Part shown: positions 9,934 to 19,949 of the stretch, in pieces
How positions within the stretch are numbered: position 1 is the first letter of the stretch
Layout: each line of letters begins with the position of its first letter
Source of the DNA: Paenibacillus farraposensis
GTDB lineage: Bacteria; Bacillota; Bacilli; Paenibacillales; Paenibacillaceae
DNA: 64,000 nucleotides
Direction: 5' to 3'
Assembly: GCF_020736845.1 (NCBI RefSeq)
Contig: NZ_JAFFQR010000019.1
Span: forward strand, 142,395-206,394
Position numbers and translations under genes: made by a program
Notes under the pieces: generated by a model
Database searches by the model: none
Told to the model about the DNA's origin: nothing
What the model saw: the letters and a program-made list of their open reading frames with translations, nothing else

Positions 9934-10353
9934 TTAAATGTAAAACATGTAGTTATCCAATTCATCCTGTTCCTGATATGTGATCAAGTCCCTCAGGGTA
10001 GTGGAATCCAGCACTTCTGCAATGCTGTCACGAATTCGCAGCCAAAGCTGGCGTTTGGCCGGATCATCTTCCTCCGTAAAATCGACCGGAGAAATCGGGC
10101 CTTCGAGTACACGAATGATATCTCCTGCGGTTACTCCTGCCGGTTCATTCGCAAGAATATAACCGCCATAAGCACCACGGATACTTTTTACCAAACCTGC
10201 ATTACGCAAAGGTGCAATAAGCTGTTCCAGATAATGCTCGGAAAGCTGATTTTTTTCGGCAATACTTTTCAAAGAAGTTGGACCTTCGCCAAACTTGGCA
10301 GCAAGCTCCATCATAATGGTTAGGCCATAACGGCCTTTCGTCGATATTTTCAA
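9934..10353 (-). CDS. cymR: Rrf2-family transcriptional regulator, CymR-like
   Basis: 139 residues. The TTG at 10353 is the likely start, with GAGGTGG five bases upstream, giving the CymR N-terminus (M)KISTKGRYGLT; the frame is open further but without a ribosome site. The winged helix covers residues 1-80, with the recognition helix in HYLEQLIAPLRNAGLVKSIRG. There are no cysteines in the protein, so it cannot hold an iron-sulfur cluster as IscR does; this matches CymR, the cysteine metabolism repressor, which works with CysK in Bacillus. The adjacent cysteine desulfurase gene fits a sulfur-linked role. Confidence 0.9.
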   Translation of the reverse strand: MKISTKGRYGLTIMMELAAKFGEGPTSLKSIAEKNQLSEHYLEQLIAPLRNAGLVKSIRGAYGGYILANEPAGVTAGDIIRVLEGPISPVDFTEEDDPAKRQLWLRIRDSIAEVLDSTTLRDLITYQEQDELDNYMFYI

Positions 10354-11778
<1,425 letters not shown>

Positions 11779-11814
11779 ATGAATGACTCGTTTGCGTTAG
11801 CGCAGCAAGAATTA

Positions 11815-11854
11815 AAAAAGTCGTCTCTCCGGATTTGGAGGAGACGACTTTTTT
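11815..11854 (+). terminator. Intrinsic terminator of mnmA
   Basis: AAAAAGTCGTCTC pairs with GAGACGACTTTTT around a TCCGGATTTGGAG loop and ends in a T run. The stem is symmetric and could also act on the minus strand. Confidence 0.92.
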
Positions 11855-11868
11855 ATAAAGACAGATTG

Positions 11869-12296
11869 TCAAGCCAAGTGCGACAGCTCCTCTGAAAAGG
11901 ATTCGTGAGCGGTTTTCCACCCCAAACATTTTCGGGGTCTATGATTAATCAGGGGGAGAGCTTTCTCCAAGGCTTCGTCCGTAAGTTGAGCGAAATCCGT
12001 TCCTTTAGGAAAGAACTCTCGCAAGAGGCCATTGGCGTTCTCGTTCGAACCCCGTTGCCAGGAGGAATAAGGATCTGCAAAATACACCTGTACGCCATGA
12101 GTGGCTTCCAGGCTAGCACAACAGGCAAATTCTTTACCACGGTCAACCGTAGCGGTTTGGAACACCTTTGCAGGATACTGCCCAGACCGCTACACCAAAA
12201 GCAATCTCCATGGACAAAGCCGTACGGTCAGGCATTCGAATGGCGGTGTACAGGCGCGTTTTGCGCTCGATGAACGTGGCCACGCAAATGGGGTGT
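11869..12296 (-). pseudogene. IS30-family transposase remnant, truncated and frameshifted
   Basis: The intact C-terminal frame (11869-12165) encodes FQTATVDRGKEFACC ... GSNENANGLLREFFPKG ... NHRPRKCLGWKTAHESF, the second and third acidic sites of the IS30 DDE domain. A neighbouring frame upstream continues with VATFIERKTRLYTAIRMPDRTALSME, so the two parts are split by a single-base frame change near 12185. The N-terminal helix-turn-helix half and the first catalytic Asp are missing, and homology stops near 12296. No terminal inverted repeats were found. It is a dead copy of an insertion sequence. Confidence 0.88.
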
Positions 12297-12448
12297 GAGA
12301 ACTTTCATTCTACACGAATCCGGCCATGGGCCATTTGTTTATTTATTTCCAGCAGGTGTGCACTTCATTTACAATCTGTCTTTTCCAATTCATAAATTTC
12401 TCTAAAATAATCTAGCCTCTCATGACCTTCAAGCAAATGATATGGTTT

Positions 12449-12477
12449 TTGATAACCCTCCCATTTGGGTATATGAT
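12449..12477 (+). promoter_or_regulatory. Sigma-A promoter of the PPK2 gene
   Basis: TTGATA (12449-12454), 17 bases, TATGAT (12472-12477). Because it lies inside the longest open frame, it supports the internal ATG at 12521 as the true start. Confidence 0.75.
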
Positions 12478-12520
12478 GAAGACAAGATATCATACTTCAA
12501 TTGAAAAGGAGCGTGCCTTT

Positions 12521-13351
12521 ATGTCTGATTCATTAGGAATGCTGACACCGGGTAAAAAAGTTTCTTTGAAAGAGTGGGACCCCAAAAATACGGCGGGGAT
12601 CAAGGATAAAGAAGAAGTCCGGGAGGAAACGGATCAATTGAAGGAGCGCTTCGCGGAATTGCAAAGTAAATTATTTACGGAAAAGAAACAAGCCGTTTTG
12701 TTTGTGTTTCAGGGGATGGATTCCAGCGGAAAAGATGGTGTGATCAGGCAGGTATTCACGAACCTGAATCCGGCAGGGGTGACTGTCCATAGCTTTAAAT
12801 CACCTACGGCTGAGGAATTAAGTCATGATTTTCTGTGGCGTGCCCACAGTGTAATTCCGGGACGTGGATACATCGCAGCATTCAACCGTTCTTATTACGA
12901 GGACGTACTGATTACACGTGTTCACGGTCAGGTATCCGATAAGCAGGCCAAACGGAATATGAAACATATCAAACATTTTGAACAGTTGCTGCTGGATAGT
13001 GGTGTAAAGGTAGTGAAAATCTTTTTACATATTTCCAAACAGTTCCAGATGGAAAAGCTGATTGACCGGATCGAGAAGCCCCACAAGAACTGGAAACTTG
13101 ATCCAAGTGATTTGCAGGAGCGAAAATTTTGGAAGCAATATAAGCAATATTATGAGGACGTGCTGGAGCTGAGCACAACCAAGCAAGCTCCCTGGTATAT
13201 TGTTCCTTCGGATCACCGTTGGTACAGGGATTATACCGTTTTGCGAATTGCGGTCCAAACGCTGGAGGATATGAAGCTGTCCGATCCTGATCCAAGGCCA
13301 GAACTGGAAGCCCTCTTGCCTCAGCTGTATAAAGAACGGGATAAAAATTAG
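12521..13351 (+). CDS. Polyphosphate kinase 2 family protein
   Basis: 276 residues from the ATG at 12521, which has AAAAGGAG nine bases upstream and a good promoter before it. The Walker A segment is FQGMDSSGKDG (about residue 63-73) and the Walker B/lid region follows in AFNRSYYEDVLITRVH. The C-terminal DHRWYRDYTVLRIAVQTLE is typical of short single-domain PPK2 enzymes, which transfer phosphate between polyphosphate and nucleotides. Whether it prefers AMP, ADP or NMPs in general cannot be decided from sequence. It is transcribed alone between a broken IS30 and the fluoride channel genes, and looks like an accessory gene. Confidence 0.92.
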   Translation: MSDSLGMLTPGKKVSLKEWDPKNTAGIKDKEEVREETDQLKERFAELQSKLFTEKKQAVLFVFQGMDSSGKDGVIRQVFTNLNPAGVTVHSFKSPTAEELSHDFLWRAHSVIPGRGYIAAFNRSYYEDVLITRVHGQVSDKQAKRNMKHIKHFEQLLLDSGVKVVKIFLHISKQFQMEKLIDRIEKPHKNWKLDPSDLQERKFWKQYKQYYEDVLELSTTKQAPWYIVPSDHRWYRDYTVLRIAVQTLEDMKLSDPDPRPELEALLPQLYKERDKN

Positions 13352-13398
13352 CTTCTTAAGCGCTGCGCTAAATCCACATTTGGTGAAACATGCCTCAT

Positions 13399-13461
13399 AA
13401 AAAAGCTTTCGAAACCGACCTCGGCCGAAAATGCCACAGTCTGGATTCGGAGGCTTTTTTT
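13399..13461. terminator. Bidirectional terminator between the PPK2 gene and crcB
   Basis: AAAAAAGCTTTCGAA pairs, with several G-T pairs, with TTCGGAGGCTTTTTT. A run of T on each strand lets it serve both converging genes. Confidence 0.75.
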
Positions 13462-13497
13462 CCTTTTGCAGTCTGCATGCGGGGAATTATAAGTATA

Positions 13498-13854
13498 TTA
13501 ACTGAGTCTATATCCGATAGCCGCGGCAGCAACTCCTATTACCAAAGAAGCGAATACATACGCAGCCATGCGCCGGTATTCTCCACGCTCCATCAATTGA
13601 AGCGATTCATAGCCGAATGTTGAAAAGGTCGTGTAGCCGCCGCAAAAGCCTGTTCCTAGCAGCATCCAGAGTGCAGGTGACAAATGGTGCTGTGTAAATT
13701 CGCCATACAGCCAGCCCAGCAGTAATGAACCACTCACGTTAATGATCCACGTGCCCCACGGAAATGCGGTGCCCAACCTCTTGCCGGCCCACAGGCCAAG
13801 CCCATATCTTGCCAGTGTACCTGCAACCCCGCCTGCCGCTGCCCACCAGATCAT
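13498..13854 (-). CDS. crcB: Fluoride efflux channel CrcB/Fluc, second of a pair
   Basis: 118 residues with four hydrophobic segments. The conserved INVSGSLLLGWLYGE and GFCGGYTTFSTF motifs of Fluc channels are present; the phenylalanines and Asn line the fluoride path. The ATG at 13854 overlaps the stop of the upstream paralogue in an ATGA arrangement, so the two are translationally coupled. Fluc works as a dual-topology dimer, and tandem paralogues in Gram-positives usually form a heterodimer; that this pair does so is inference. Confidence 0.93.
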   Translation of the reverse strand: MIWWAAAGGVAGTLARYGLGLWAGKRLGTAFPWGTWIINVSGSLLLGWLYGEFTQHHLSPALWMLLGTGFCGGYTTFSTFGYESLQLMERGEYRRMAAYVFASLVIGVAAAAIGYRLS

Positions 13855-14252
13855 AATCGTTCCTCTTTGGGCGTAGCCTGCGTCATCTTTGTACCTAGAC
13901 GGATACCTGCCCACGTCAAAAACAGACCGCCGCCTACGCTAAACAGCAGGTACAACACAGCCGTCAGCATACGATCATGAACGGTGAGGCGTACAGCATC
14001 GACTGCAAAGGTGGAAAACGTAGTGAAGCCACCTGTAAAGCCCGTCCCGATGGCCAGTCGCAGGCGGGGCCTGATCCGCCAGGACCGCAAGGTAACCGTA
14101 AAGAACCAGCCCAAGAACAGGCAGCCGACCCAATTGATCAGCATCACGCCAAGTGGAAAATCCGCCCCGGCCGCAGGCAGCAGTGATTGCGCGCCGTAGC
14201 GGGCAGAGGTCCCGAGCGCTCCGCCTGCCGCAACGAATAGCATGTCTTTCAT
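13851..14252 (-). CDS. crcB: Fluoride efflux channel CrcB/Fluc, first of a pair
   Basis: 133 residues from the ATG at 14252, which has AAAGGGG eight bases upstream (an earlier ATG at 14276 lacks a site). Four hydrophobic segments, with INWVGCLFLGWFF and GFTGGFTTFSTFAVD. It carries a Trp-Val in place of the usual x-x-G around the Asn motif, unlike its partner, so the two subunits are diverged. I looked for a fluoride riboswitch in the 100 bases upstream and did not recognise one. Confidence 0.92.
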   Translation of the reverse strand: MKDMLFVAAGGALGTSARYGAQSLLPAAGADFPLGVMLINWVGCLFLGWFFTVTLRSWRIRPRLRLAIGTGFTGGFTTFSTFAVDAVRLTVHDRMLTAVLYLLFSVGGGLFLTWAGIRLGTKMTQATPKEERL

Positions 14253-14339
14253 TTTTTTATCCCCTTTTTCACTCATGCAGAATCACGGTGTCATCATATC
14301 CAATCCATATACGCCGCACGTCTGTCTACAGCATGCATC

Positions 14340-15650
14340 CTATGACTGTGCTTCACGCCACCGCTGGTTTTGTTTGATTTTTGACTCGTTCCCCTGCTCA
14401 GTAGCCTGGTAAAAGATCTGGTCTGCTATCGAATCAGGCAAATATTGCTGTTTCACATAATGGTTCGGATAATTGTGCGGGTATTGATACCCAACATGTC
14501 CGAGCTTTTCCGAGCCTTTGTAATGTGCATCGCGCAAATGCAGCGGCACCTCGGCCGATTTGATATCGTCCATCGCCGACATAGCCCGTGAAATGGCCGT
14601 GTATACAGCATTCGATTTCGGACTTTCCACAGCGAACAAAATGGCTTGGGCAATGTTCAGCCTGGCTTCGGGCCAGCCGTTATTGCGATAGGCTTCAAGC
14701 GCGCTTACCGCCTGTACCATCGCCTGCGGATTCGCCAGGCCAATATCCTCGCTGCTCGCCGCAATGAGGCGGCGAATAAAGGTCATCGGGTCCATGCCAA
14801 GCTTCTCCACGGCGTACAGGAACCAGAACAACGCCGCGTCGCTGGAGCCGCGAATGCTTTTGTGAAAGGCAGACAGCACGTCATACTGCGTGGACTCGTC
14901 TGCCTTGACAGTCGGGCGGCGGATGGATTCCTCCGCGACTTCCAGCGTCACGTGAACCGTGCCGTCTGCCAGCGGAGGTGTCGTGAGCGCCGCCAGCTCC
15001 AGCGCGTTCAAGGCACGGCGGATATCGCCGTTGGCCATGGACGCGATGTGATCCAGCGCAGCTTCGTCCACCTGAAGCCGCATATAGCCAAGCCCCTTGT
15101 CCGCATCGCCCAAGGCGCGGCGCATTGCAGCCAGCGAATGCTCCTGCGTCAGCGCTTCAAGCTGAAACAACGTAGAACGGCTCATCAAGGCGCCGTTCAC
15201 GTAGTGAAAGGGATTTTCGGTCGTGGCGCCGATGAACACGATCGTTCCCTTTTCCACCGCAGGCAGCAGTGCATCCTGACGTGAGCTGTTGAAGCGATGT
15301 ACCTCGTCGAGAAACAAAATCGTTTTTTTGCCGTACATGGATTTATTCATTTGTGCACGGTCAATGACTTCTCTTACGTCCTTCACAGATGCATCTACCG
15401 CATTCAGGCGGACGAAATCACCTTGTGTATGCTGTGAGATGATATGTGCCAGCGTTGTTTTGCCGCACCCCGGCGGTCCATACAGCAGAATAGAAGAAAC
15501 CTGATCCGCCTCTATAGCTCTGCGCAGCAGCTTGCCCGGACCGATGACGTGCTCCTGTCCAATATATTCATCCAGCGAGGTAGGACGCAGGCGATCCGCA
15601 AGCAAACGGTTGCTTGGCGTCGACTCCTGAGAATATGAAAACAAGTCCAT
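14340..15650 (-). CDS. rarA: Replication-associated recombination protein A (RarA/MgsA)
   Basis: 436 residues from the ATG at 15650, which follows AAGGAAGTG and gives the start MDLFSYSQ. AAA+ ATPase: Walker A LLYGPPGCGKTTLAHI near residue 50, Walker B LFLDEVHRFN, sensor 1 GATTENP. The C-terminal MgsA domain (FHKSIRGSSDAALFWFLYAVEKLG ... LRDAHYKGSEKLGH) gives tetramer assembly. The protein acts at stalled replication forks. In Bacillus rarA (yrvN) is next to tcdA (yrvM); here they are 19.5 kb apart, separated by the accessory block. Confidence 0.96.
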   Translation of the reverse strand: MDLFSYSQESTPSNRLLADRLRPTSLDEYIGQEHVIGPGKLLRRAIEADQVSSILLYGPPGCGKTTLAHIISQHTQGDFVRLNAVDASVKDVREVIDRAQMNKSMYGKKTILFLDEVHRFNSSRQDALLPAVEKGTIVFIGATTENPFHYVNGALMSRSTLFQLEALTQEHSLAAMRRALGDADKGLGYMRLQVDEAALDHIASMANGDIRRALNALELAALTTPPLADGTVHVTLEVAEESIRRPTVKADESTQYDVLSAFHKSIRGSSDAALFWFLYAVEKLGMDPMTFIRRLIAASSEDIGLANPQAMVQAVSALEAYRNNGWPEARLNIAQAILFAVESPKSNAVYTAISRAMSAMDDIKSAEVPLHLRDAHYKGSEKLGHVGYQYPHNYPNHYVKQQYLPDSIADQIFYQATEQGNESKIKQNQRWREAQS

Positions 15651-15866
15651 TTTATTCACTTCCTTATGGTTATATGGACGAATACCGCTTGGAAAGCATT
15701 GTTGATCATATTCGACCACACAGTTAAAAAAACTGAAAATTCACATCATCAATTGAATTGAAACGCTATGAACCGCCTCTTATTCTACCATACCCGCAAA
15801 CAAGTTGCAGATTGCATGGTCATGGTACAAGCTCCACTTCTACAAGTCTCCCCACATAACAAGAAA
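15651..15866. other. Intergenic stretch upstream of rarA
   Basis: About 215 bases before the HelD terminator. It must hold the rarA promoter, but I could not pick hexamers with confidence. No gene or repeat was seen. Confidence 0.3.
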
Positions 15867-15902
15867 GAACAGCCCTGGACAAAATGAATTCCGCGGCTGT
15901 TC
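15867..15902 (-). terminator. Terminator downstream of the HelD-type gene
   Basis: GAACAGCC and GGCTGTTC form an 8-base-pair stem; on the minus strand it is followed by TTTCTTGTT. It lies about 90 bases after the stop of the HelD-like gene. Confidence 0.65.
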
Positions 15903-15992
15903 TCAGACTAGCATACTTTCCATAGTATCCACCACAATGGTGAACCGAAATCTTATGTTATAGCACAACTGATTTTTTACAGCGTGTCCCTC

Positions 15993-18134
15993 TTACTCCG
16001 GCTGCCTCCGCACATAACTTGGAAGCTCATCGGCATACATGAGCCACAGCTCATGGAGCGCACGGGTACATCCCACATACAACAGCTTGGCATCCCATGC
16101 CAGTTCCCCATAATGCTTATGGTCGGCGTCCGCTACAACGACTGCGTCGAACTCCAGCCCTTTGGAGAGATACACAGGCAGAACGGACAAGCCGCCTTCA
16201 TATTGCTTTTTGCCGCCATCAATCAAATGGACATCCAGCCCTGCGCTTATGAAAACTTCATGTAATTTCACAGCTTCTTTCAAGGTACGTGTCAGTACAG
16301 ACACAGTCCGATAGTTCTTGGCAGAAAGCTCTCTGAGAGCAGTAAGCAAATGCTGTTCACGCCCCGCTGTGTCATAAGGCACGGTACGCACCGGATCGCC
16401 GCTGCGAAATACCGGAACTGCTGTGATGTCGCCGCGAACCCCCTGCTCCAAAATCGTATTTGCAAATTCTATAATTTCCAAGGTTGATCTATAACTTCGG
16501 GTAAGTGCAAAATAAGCCGTATGTTCCGGTGCAAAAAGAGAGCTCATTTCCTCCCATGCATGTACGCCGCGGTATTCATGAATCCCCTGCGACAAATCGC
16601 CCAAAATCGTGAACGAATGCCCTTTTACGAACAAATCCAGCAATGCGATATGAAAAGGTGAAAAATCCTGCGCTTCATCAATCACCACATGGTCAAAACG
16701 TTGCGACGCTTCTACCTCATGAATCAATACATGAAGATAGACCAAAGCAGTCAAATCCTCTTCGCGGATCACCTGTTTTCGAAGGTCCGACTGTGTGGTC
16801 TTGAAAATCGCTGCCGGCAAAGAAGCCTTCATTTCCGCGGCTGTCTCTGCAGGCAATCCTTTGCTTGTCTGAAAAAGCTGCTTGTAAAGCGTGAGTGCGT
16901 CGTATTGAGGCCATTTTTTAGCATATGCCTTTTCACGGGTCCCTGCTTTTTTCTTGCGTTCCTTGAGCGCAGCCGCCGAAGGCGACTTTTTCAGCTCCAT
17001 TTCAATCCAGCGATGGACTCTTGCAAGCACACGCTCCTTCCGCTTCGCGAGCGGGTATGGCTTGTATTCCTCATTGAACCAATTCATAATCTCAGTTCGC
17101 GGCAGCACCGCCCCGTCCCATGGAGAAAAATCGCCGTCCGGCACCGATATGGGCTCCAGCCGTTCCACAAAAGTTTGAAGCAGCTTCATAAAGTGAATCG
17201 AACCCTTGAATCGTCCCGGCGCCTCATCCATAGATTCCGTTCTCAGGTGGTCGCCCTCAAACCAATAGGATAAGGTTTCGGCAGGGTCTGCCAGAGGCAG
17301 ATCGAGCCCCAGCAACTGGAGTGCCCAGTCTGCAAATGTGCTTTGCTGAATATTTCCGACCCCCAGCTCTGGAAGCACATCTGAAATATAATCGAGAAAC
17401 ATATGGTTTGGTGCAAAAATGACCATCTTGTCCGCCGACACTTGATCCTTATACTGATAAAGCAAAAATGCGAGACGATGCAGCGCTACCGTCGTCTTGC
17501 CACTTCCAGCCACCCCTTGAATAACGAGGGCTGTATTTTTAGCCGCTCGGATGATCTGATCCTGCTCGGCCTGAATGGTAGATACGATATCCCGCAGACG
17601 ATTATCCTTGTTCTCTCCCAAACGATACACGAGAAATTCATCGGAGACAGCAGGCTCGTCGCTCTCACGATTGTACGTATCGGCGACCCGTTCCAGCATT
17701 CTTTTACGGATGACCACGTTGCGCTTCAGATATACCAGACCCTCAATCGTTCCCTCGGGAGCCTCGTACGAAGCGGTTTCTTCTCCACCTGTAAACGAAT
17801 AAAACAAGCTGGCAATCGGTGCACGCCAATCAATCACAAGCGGATACGCCGACGTTTCTTCCCGCTCTACGCCGACTTTACCGATATACAGCTGTTTGCG
17901 CTGCCCTCTTCCACGCTCGTCAAAATCCATGCGGCCAAAATATGGCTCCTGTGCGCTTTTGGCCAATGCCTGACGTTTTTCCTCACGTGCGGATTCCAGC
18001 ACCTGCTCGGTAAAATCATGCCCGGTGTATACCGGCGTATTGCGAAGCCGTTCTAATCTTCGATCAATTTCCTCCATAGCAAGCGACAGCTTGTGCTGTT
18101 CTTCTTGATAGGCACTTTGAAACTCATTTTTCAT
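15993..18134 (-). CDS. helD: HelD-type RNA polymerase-recycling ATPase (UvrD/Rep superfamily 1)
   Basis: 713 residues. The N-terminal coiled-coil (about 1-70) followed by a basic DFDERGRGQRKQLYIGK segment matches the HelD arm that enters the RNA polymerase channel. Walker A is GVAGSGKTTVALHRL near residue 213, Walker B VVIDEAQDFS, motif III/IV LGDLSQGIHEYRG, and motif VI LLYVGCTRALHELWL. HelD releases stalled RNA polymerase from nucleic acid using ATP. Strong AGGAGG site before the ATG. Actinobacterial relatives (HelR) give rifampicin tolerance; this is a firmicute class I-like form and such a role is not shown. Confidence 0.9.
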   Translation of the reverse strand: MKNEFQSAYQEEQHKLSLAMEEIDRRLERLRNTPVYTGHDFTEQVLESAREEKRQALAKSAQEPYFGRMDFDERGRGQRKQLYIGKVGVEREETSAYPLVIDWRAPIASLFYSFTGGEETASYEAPEGTIEGLVYLKRNVVIRKRMLERVADTYNRESDEPAVSDEFLVYRLGENKDNRLRDIVSTIQAEQDQIIRAAKNTALVIQGVAGSGKTTVALHRLAFLLYQYKDQVSADKMVIFAPNHMFLDYISDVLPELGVGNIQQSTFADWALQLLGLDLPLADPAETLSYWFEGDHLRTESMDEAPGRFKGSIHFMKLLQTFVERLEPISVPDGDFSPWDGAVLPRTEIMNWFNEEYKPYPLAKRKERVLARVHRWIEMELKKSPSAAALKERKKKAGTREKAYAKKWPQYDALTLYKQLFQTSKGLPAETAAEMKASLPAAIFKTTQSDLRKQVIREEDLTALVYLHVLIHEVEASQRFDHVVIDEAQDFSPFHIALLDLFVKGHSFTILGDLSQGIHEYRGVHAWEEMSSLFAPEHTAYFALTRSYRSTLEIIEFANTILEQGVRGDITAVPVFRSGDPVRTVPYDTAGREQHLLTALRELSAKNYRTVSVLTRTLKEAVKLHEVFISAGLDVHLIDGGKKQYEGGLSVLPVYLSKGLEFDAVVVADADHKHYGELAWDAKLLYVGCTRALHELWLMYADELPSYVRRQPE

Positions 18135-18352
18135 TTCAGTTACCTCCTAAGAGTATCAAGTCTCGATTTCTGCATCTCTTCACTTGCTTCGACACAAAAA
18201 AGAAAAATAATCATAACATATATATCCATAAAAATCCAACCCTATTTTCTTAAATGCGCCTGTTTTCACATATGAAAAAACCCAAATTTCCCTCTCTCCG
18301 GTTCAGCGAAGTTTACATACTTTTCAAGTGAACGATGTGGTTGCCTTGACAT
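18135..18352. other. Intergenic stretch upstream of the HelD-type gene
   Basis: About 220 AT-rich bases with no supported gene. A TTGACA-like box at about 18345-18350 precedes the A-run of the citG terminator and is probably accidental. Confidence 0.3.
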
Positions 18353-18405
18353 AAAAAAAACCTTACAGCAGCAGGTTTTACGAATTAACCTGTCTGTCGT
18401 AAGGG
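18353..18405 (-). terminator. Terminator of the citrate lyase operon
   Basis: On the minus strand CCTTAC ... GTAAGG with an inner AGGTT/AACCT stem forms a long hairpin followed by eight T residues. It sits about 65 bases after the citG stop and ends the operon. Confidence 0.85.
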
Positions 18406-18467
18406 GAACATATCACTTCGGGGCAGCCCTTTTCGTTTAATTAGGCCAGGGATGAACCACATTACCG

Positions 18468-19355
18468 TTATATTGCAGGTGGCGCCAGACATAAATATTC
18501 CAACATGATTGTCACTGCCAATAAATCAGCGGAGCCGCCAGGACTAACATTTCTTTGCACAAAGTCATCGTTCATCTGATGAATCATGGCGACACCTCTA
18601 TCTGACAAGATACCACCTGCCTCTAGCGCCTGTTTGGCATATTGCTGGACATAGGTTAGCATCTCCCGATCGTGTCTGCCAACGACATTCGTATCTTCGT
18701 TGACAGACATCAGTTGTAACAGGGTTTGAACACAGATATCATTCACATGATATCGTTGCGATGACTTCAACTCACGATAGACGGGCAGAGCATACGCTCG
18801 CACGGTGGGAAAACCTGCTTCCACCTCGCCACGTATGCCCGTCATGCCCCACTCTTTATACAATCGTTCGCCGACCGTTAAGCCTGTTGATTTTTTCAGG
18901 GATGCAAGCTCACTCGCACATAAACCTTTGGTCATCTGAGCAATGGTCTCACCAATGACTTGTTCATCCAGCCTGCTAGGAGTTGCTTGTGCTGTACAAC
19001 AATACGCGGCGGCGGCACACATAATTCCTAGTGAAAAAATAAGACCTTTATGTGTGTTCACACCGCCTGTTGCGGCGAACATAGCCTGTTCGGCTTCCTG
19101 TCCCAAGGGTCGCAGATTCGCAAATAGTACACGGAGATCCACTCCATGAAAGGAACCTCCCGCTTTTGCACATTTTTCAAAATAGCCGGAAAGTGCAGCC
19201 GCACTAGACATAAACGTAAAGAAGTCCATATCCCTGTGAGCGCCACGATTAAACCGGTCTACCAGTCCCGGCTTGGGGCTGGCGGAAACCTCTGTTAGCA
19301 GCGCAAGAACAGCCTGTTGACCAAGGCTTTTACTTAATAGGCTAGTTGCAATCAT
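18468..19355 (-). CDS. citG: Triphosphoribosyl-dephospho-CoA synthase CitG
   Basis: About 295 residues. Family motifs are visible: LLTEVSASPKPGLVDRFNRGAHRDMDFFTF near the N-terminus, then GGVNTHKGLIFSLGI and, at the C-terminus, NDDFVQRNVSPGGSADLLAVTIMLEYL. The enzyme joins dephospho-CoA and ATP to make the precursor of the citrate lyase prosthetic group. Last gene of the operon, 60 bases after citX. The start is uncertain: ATG 19355 is chosen, with AAGG 12 bases upstream; a TTG at 19367 is open too. Confidence 0.94.
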   Translation of the reverse strand: MIATSLLSKSLGQQAVLALLTEVSASPKPGLVDRFNRGAHRDMDFFTFMSSAAALSGYFEKCAKAGGSFHGVDLRVLFANLRPLGQEAEQAMFAATGGVNTHKGLIFSLGIMCAAAAYCCTAQATPSRLDEQVIGETIAQMTKGLCASELASLKKSTGLTVGERLYKEWGMTGIRGEVEAGFPTVRAYALPVYRELKSSQRYHVNDICVQTLLQLMSVNEDTNVVGRHDREMLTYVQQYAKQALEAGGILSDRGVAMIHQMNDDFVQRNVSPGGSADLLAVTIMLEYLCLAPPAI

Positions 19356-19417
19356 ACATACTAACAACCTTTTTCTCTGGATTTTTTAATTGATGATGAA
19401 CGATCATGCTCGTTTGA

Positions 19418-19948
19418 CTACTTGATGTGGTTTTGCGTATAACTGTCCACTAGTGCTTCGATAGCTCCCAGCAATTCGGGAAGTGCATGCGCTCTACTCC
19501 GTCCACATGCATGCGCAGCCTGCTCGCACATGAGACATTTTCGCTTGTCCAAGCCCAGTTCATCTCTGGAGATTGCCCTTCCATTGGGTCCAATTACATC
19601 CAGATCCAGCAGTCTTCCCAGTGGATGCCCATCTTCAATCGCAATGACCAGCTTTTTCAATGTTCGCGCGTCAGCATGAACGGCAACATATGCTTCTGAA
19701 CCTGTTGGCAGATTATACGTTTCACTGTGCAGCGCTGTCATTTGGTTCACTGCCAGTTGACTCGTCAAGATTCGATAACCTTCATGAAAAACGTATTTAC
19801 TAGTTGGAGTGGACTTCTGTGGTCCCGGGATATTGATCGTCATACTGATCAGAGGTAACGCGTACCTGTCGATCAGTTGTTTTTGTCTACCTGCCCGGTT
19901 TTCGCGTGCCTGTAGCATTTCCTCAAGGGTAACCTCATACGAATACAT
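19418..19948 (-). CDS. citX: Apo-citrate lyase phosphoribosyl-dephospho-CoA transferase CitX
   Basis: 176 residues from the ATG at 19948, one base after the citC stop. The frame is open for 27 more codons, but those overlap citC. Family hallmarks: REN-RAGRQKQLI at the N-terminus, GRLLDLDVIGPNGRAISR, and KRKCLMCEQAAHACGRSRAH with its cysteine-rich pattern. It attaches the prosthetic group made by CitG to the serine of CitD. CitX and CitG are separate proteins here, whereas in some lactic acid bacteria they are fused. Confidence 0.93.
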   Translation of the reverse strand: MYSYEVTLEEMLQARENRAGRQKQLIDRYALPLISMTINIPGPQKSTPTSKYVFHEGYRILTSQLAVNQMTALHSETYNLPTGSEAYVAVHADARTLKKLVIAIEDGHPLGRLLDLDVIGPNGRAISRDELGLDKRKCLMCEQAAHACGRSRAHALPELLGAIEALVDSYTQNHIK

Positions 19949-19949
19949 G

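Noticed and set aside
14252..14339. Fluoride riboswitch before crcB
   Set aside because: The pseudoknot-forming segments of the known motif were not found by eye.
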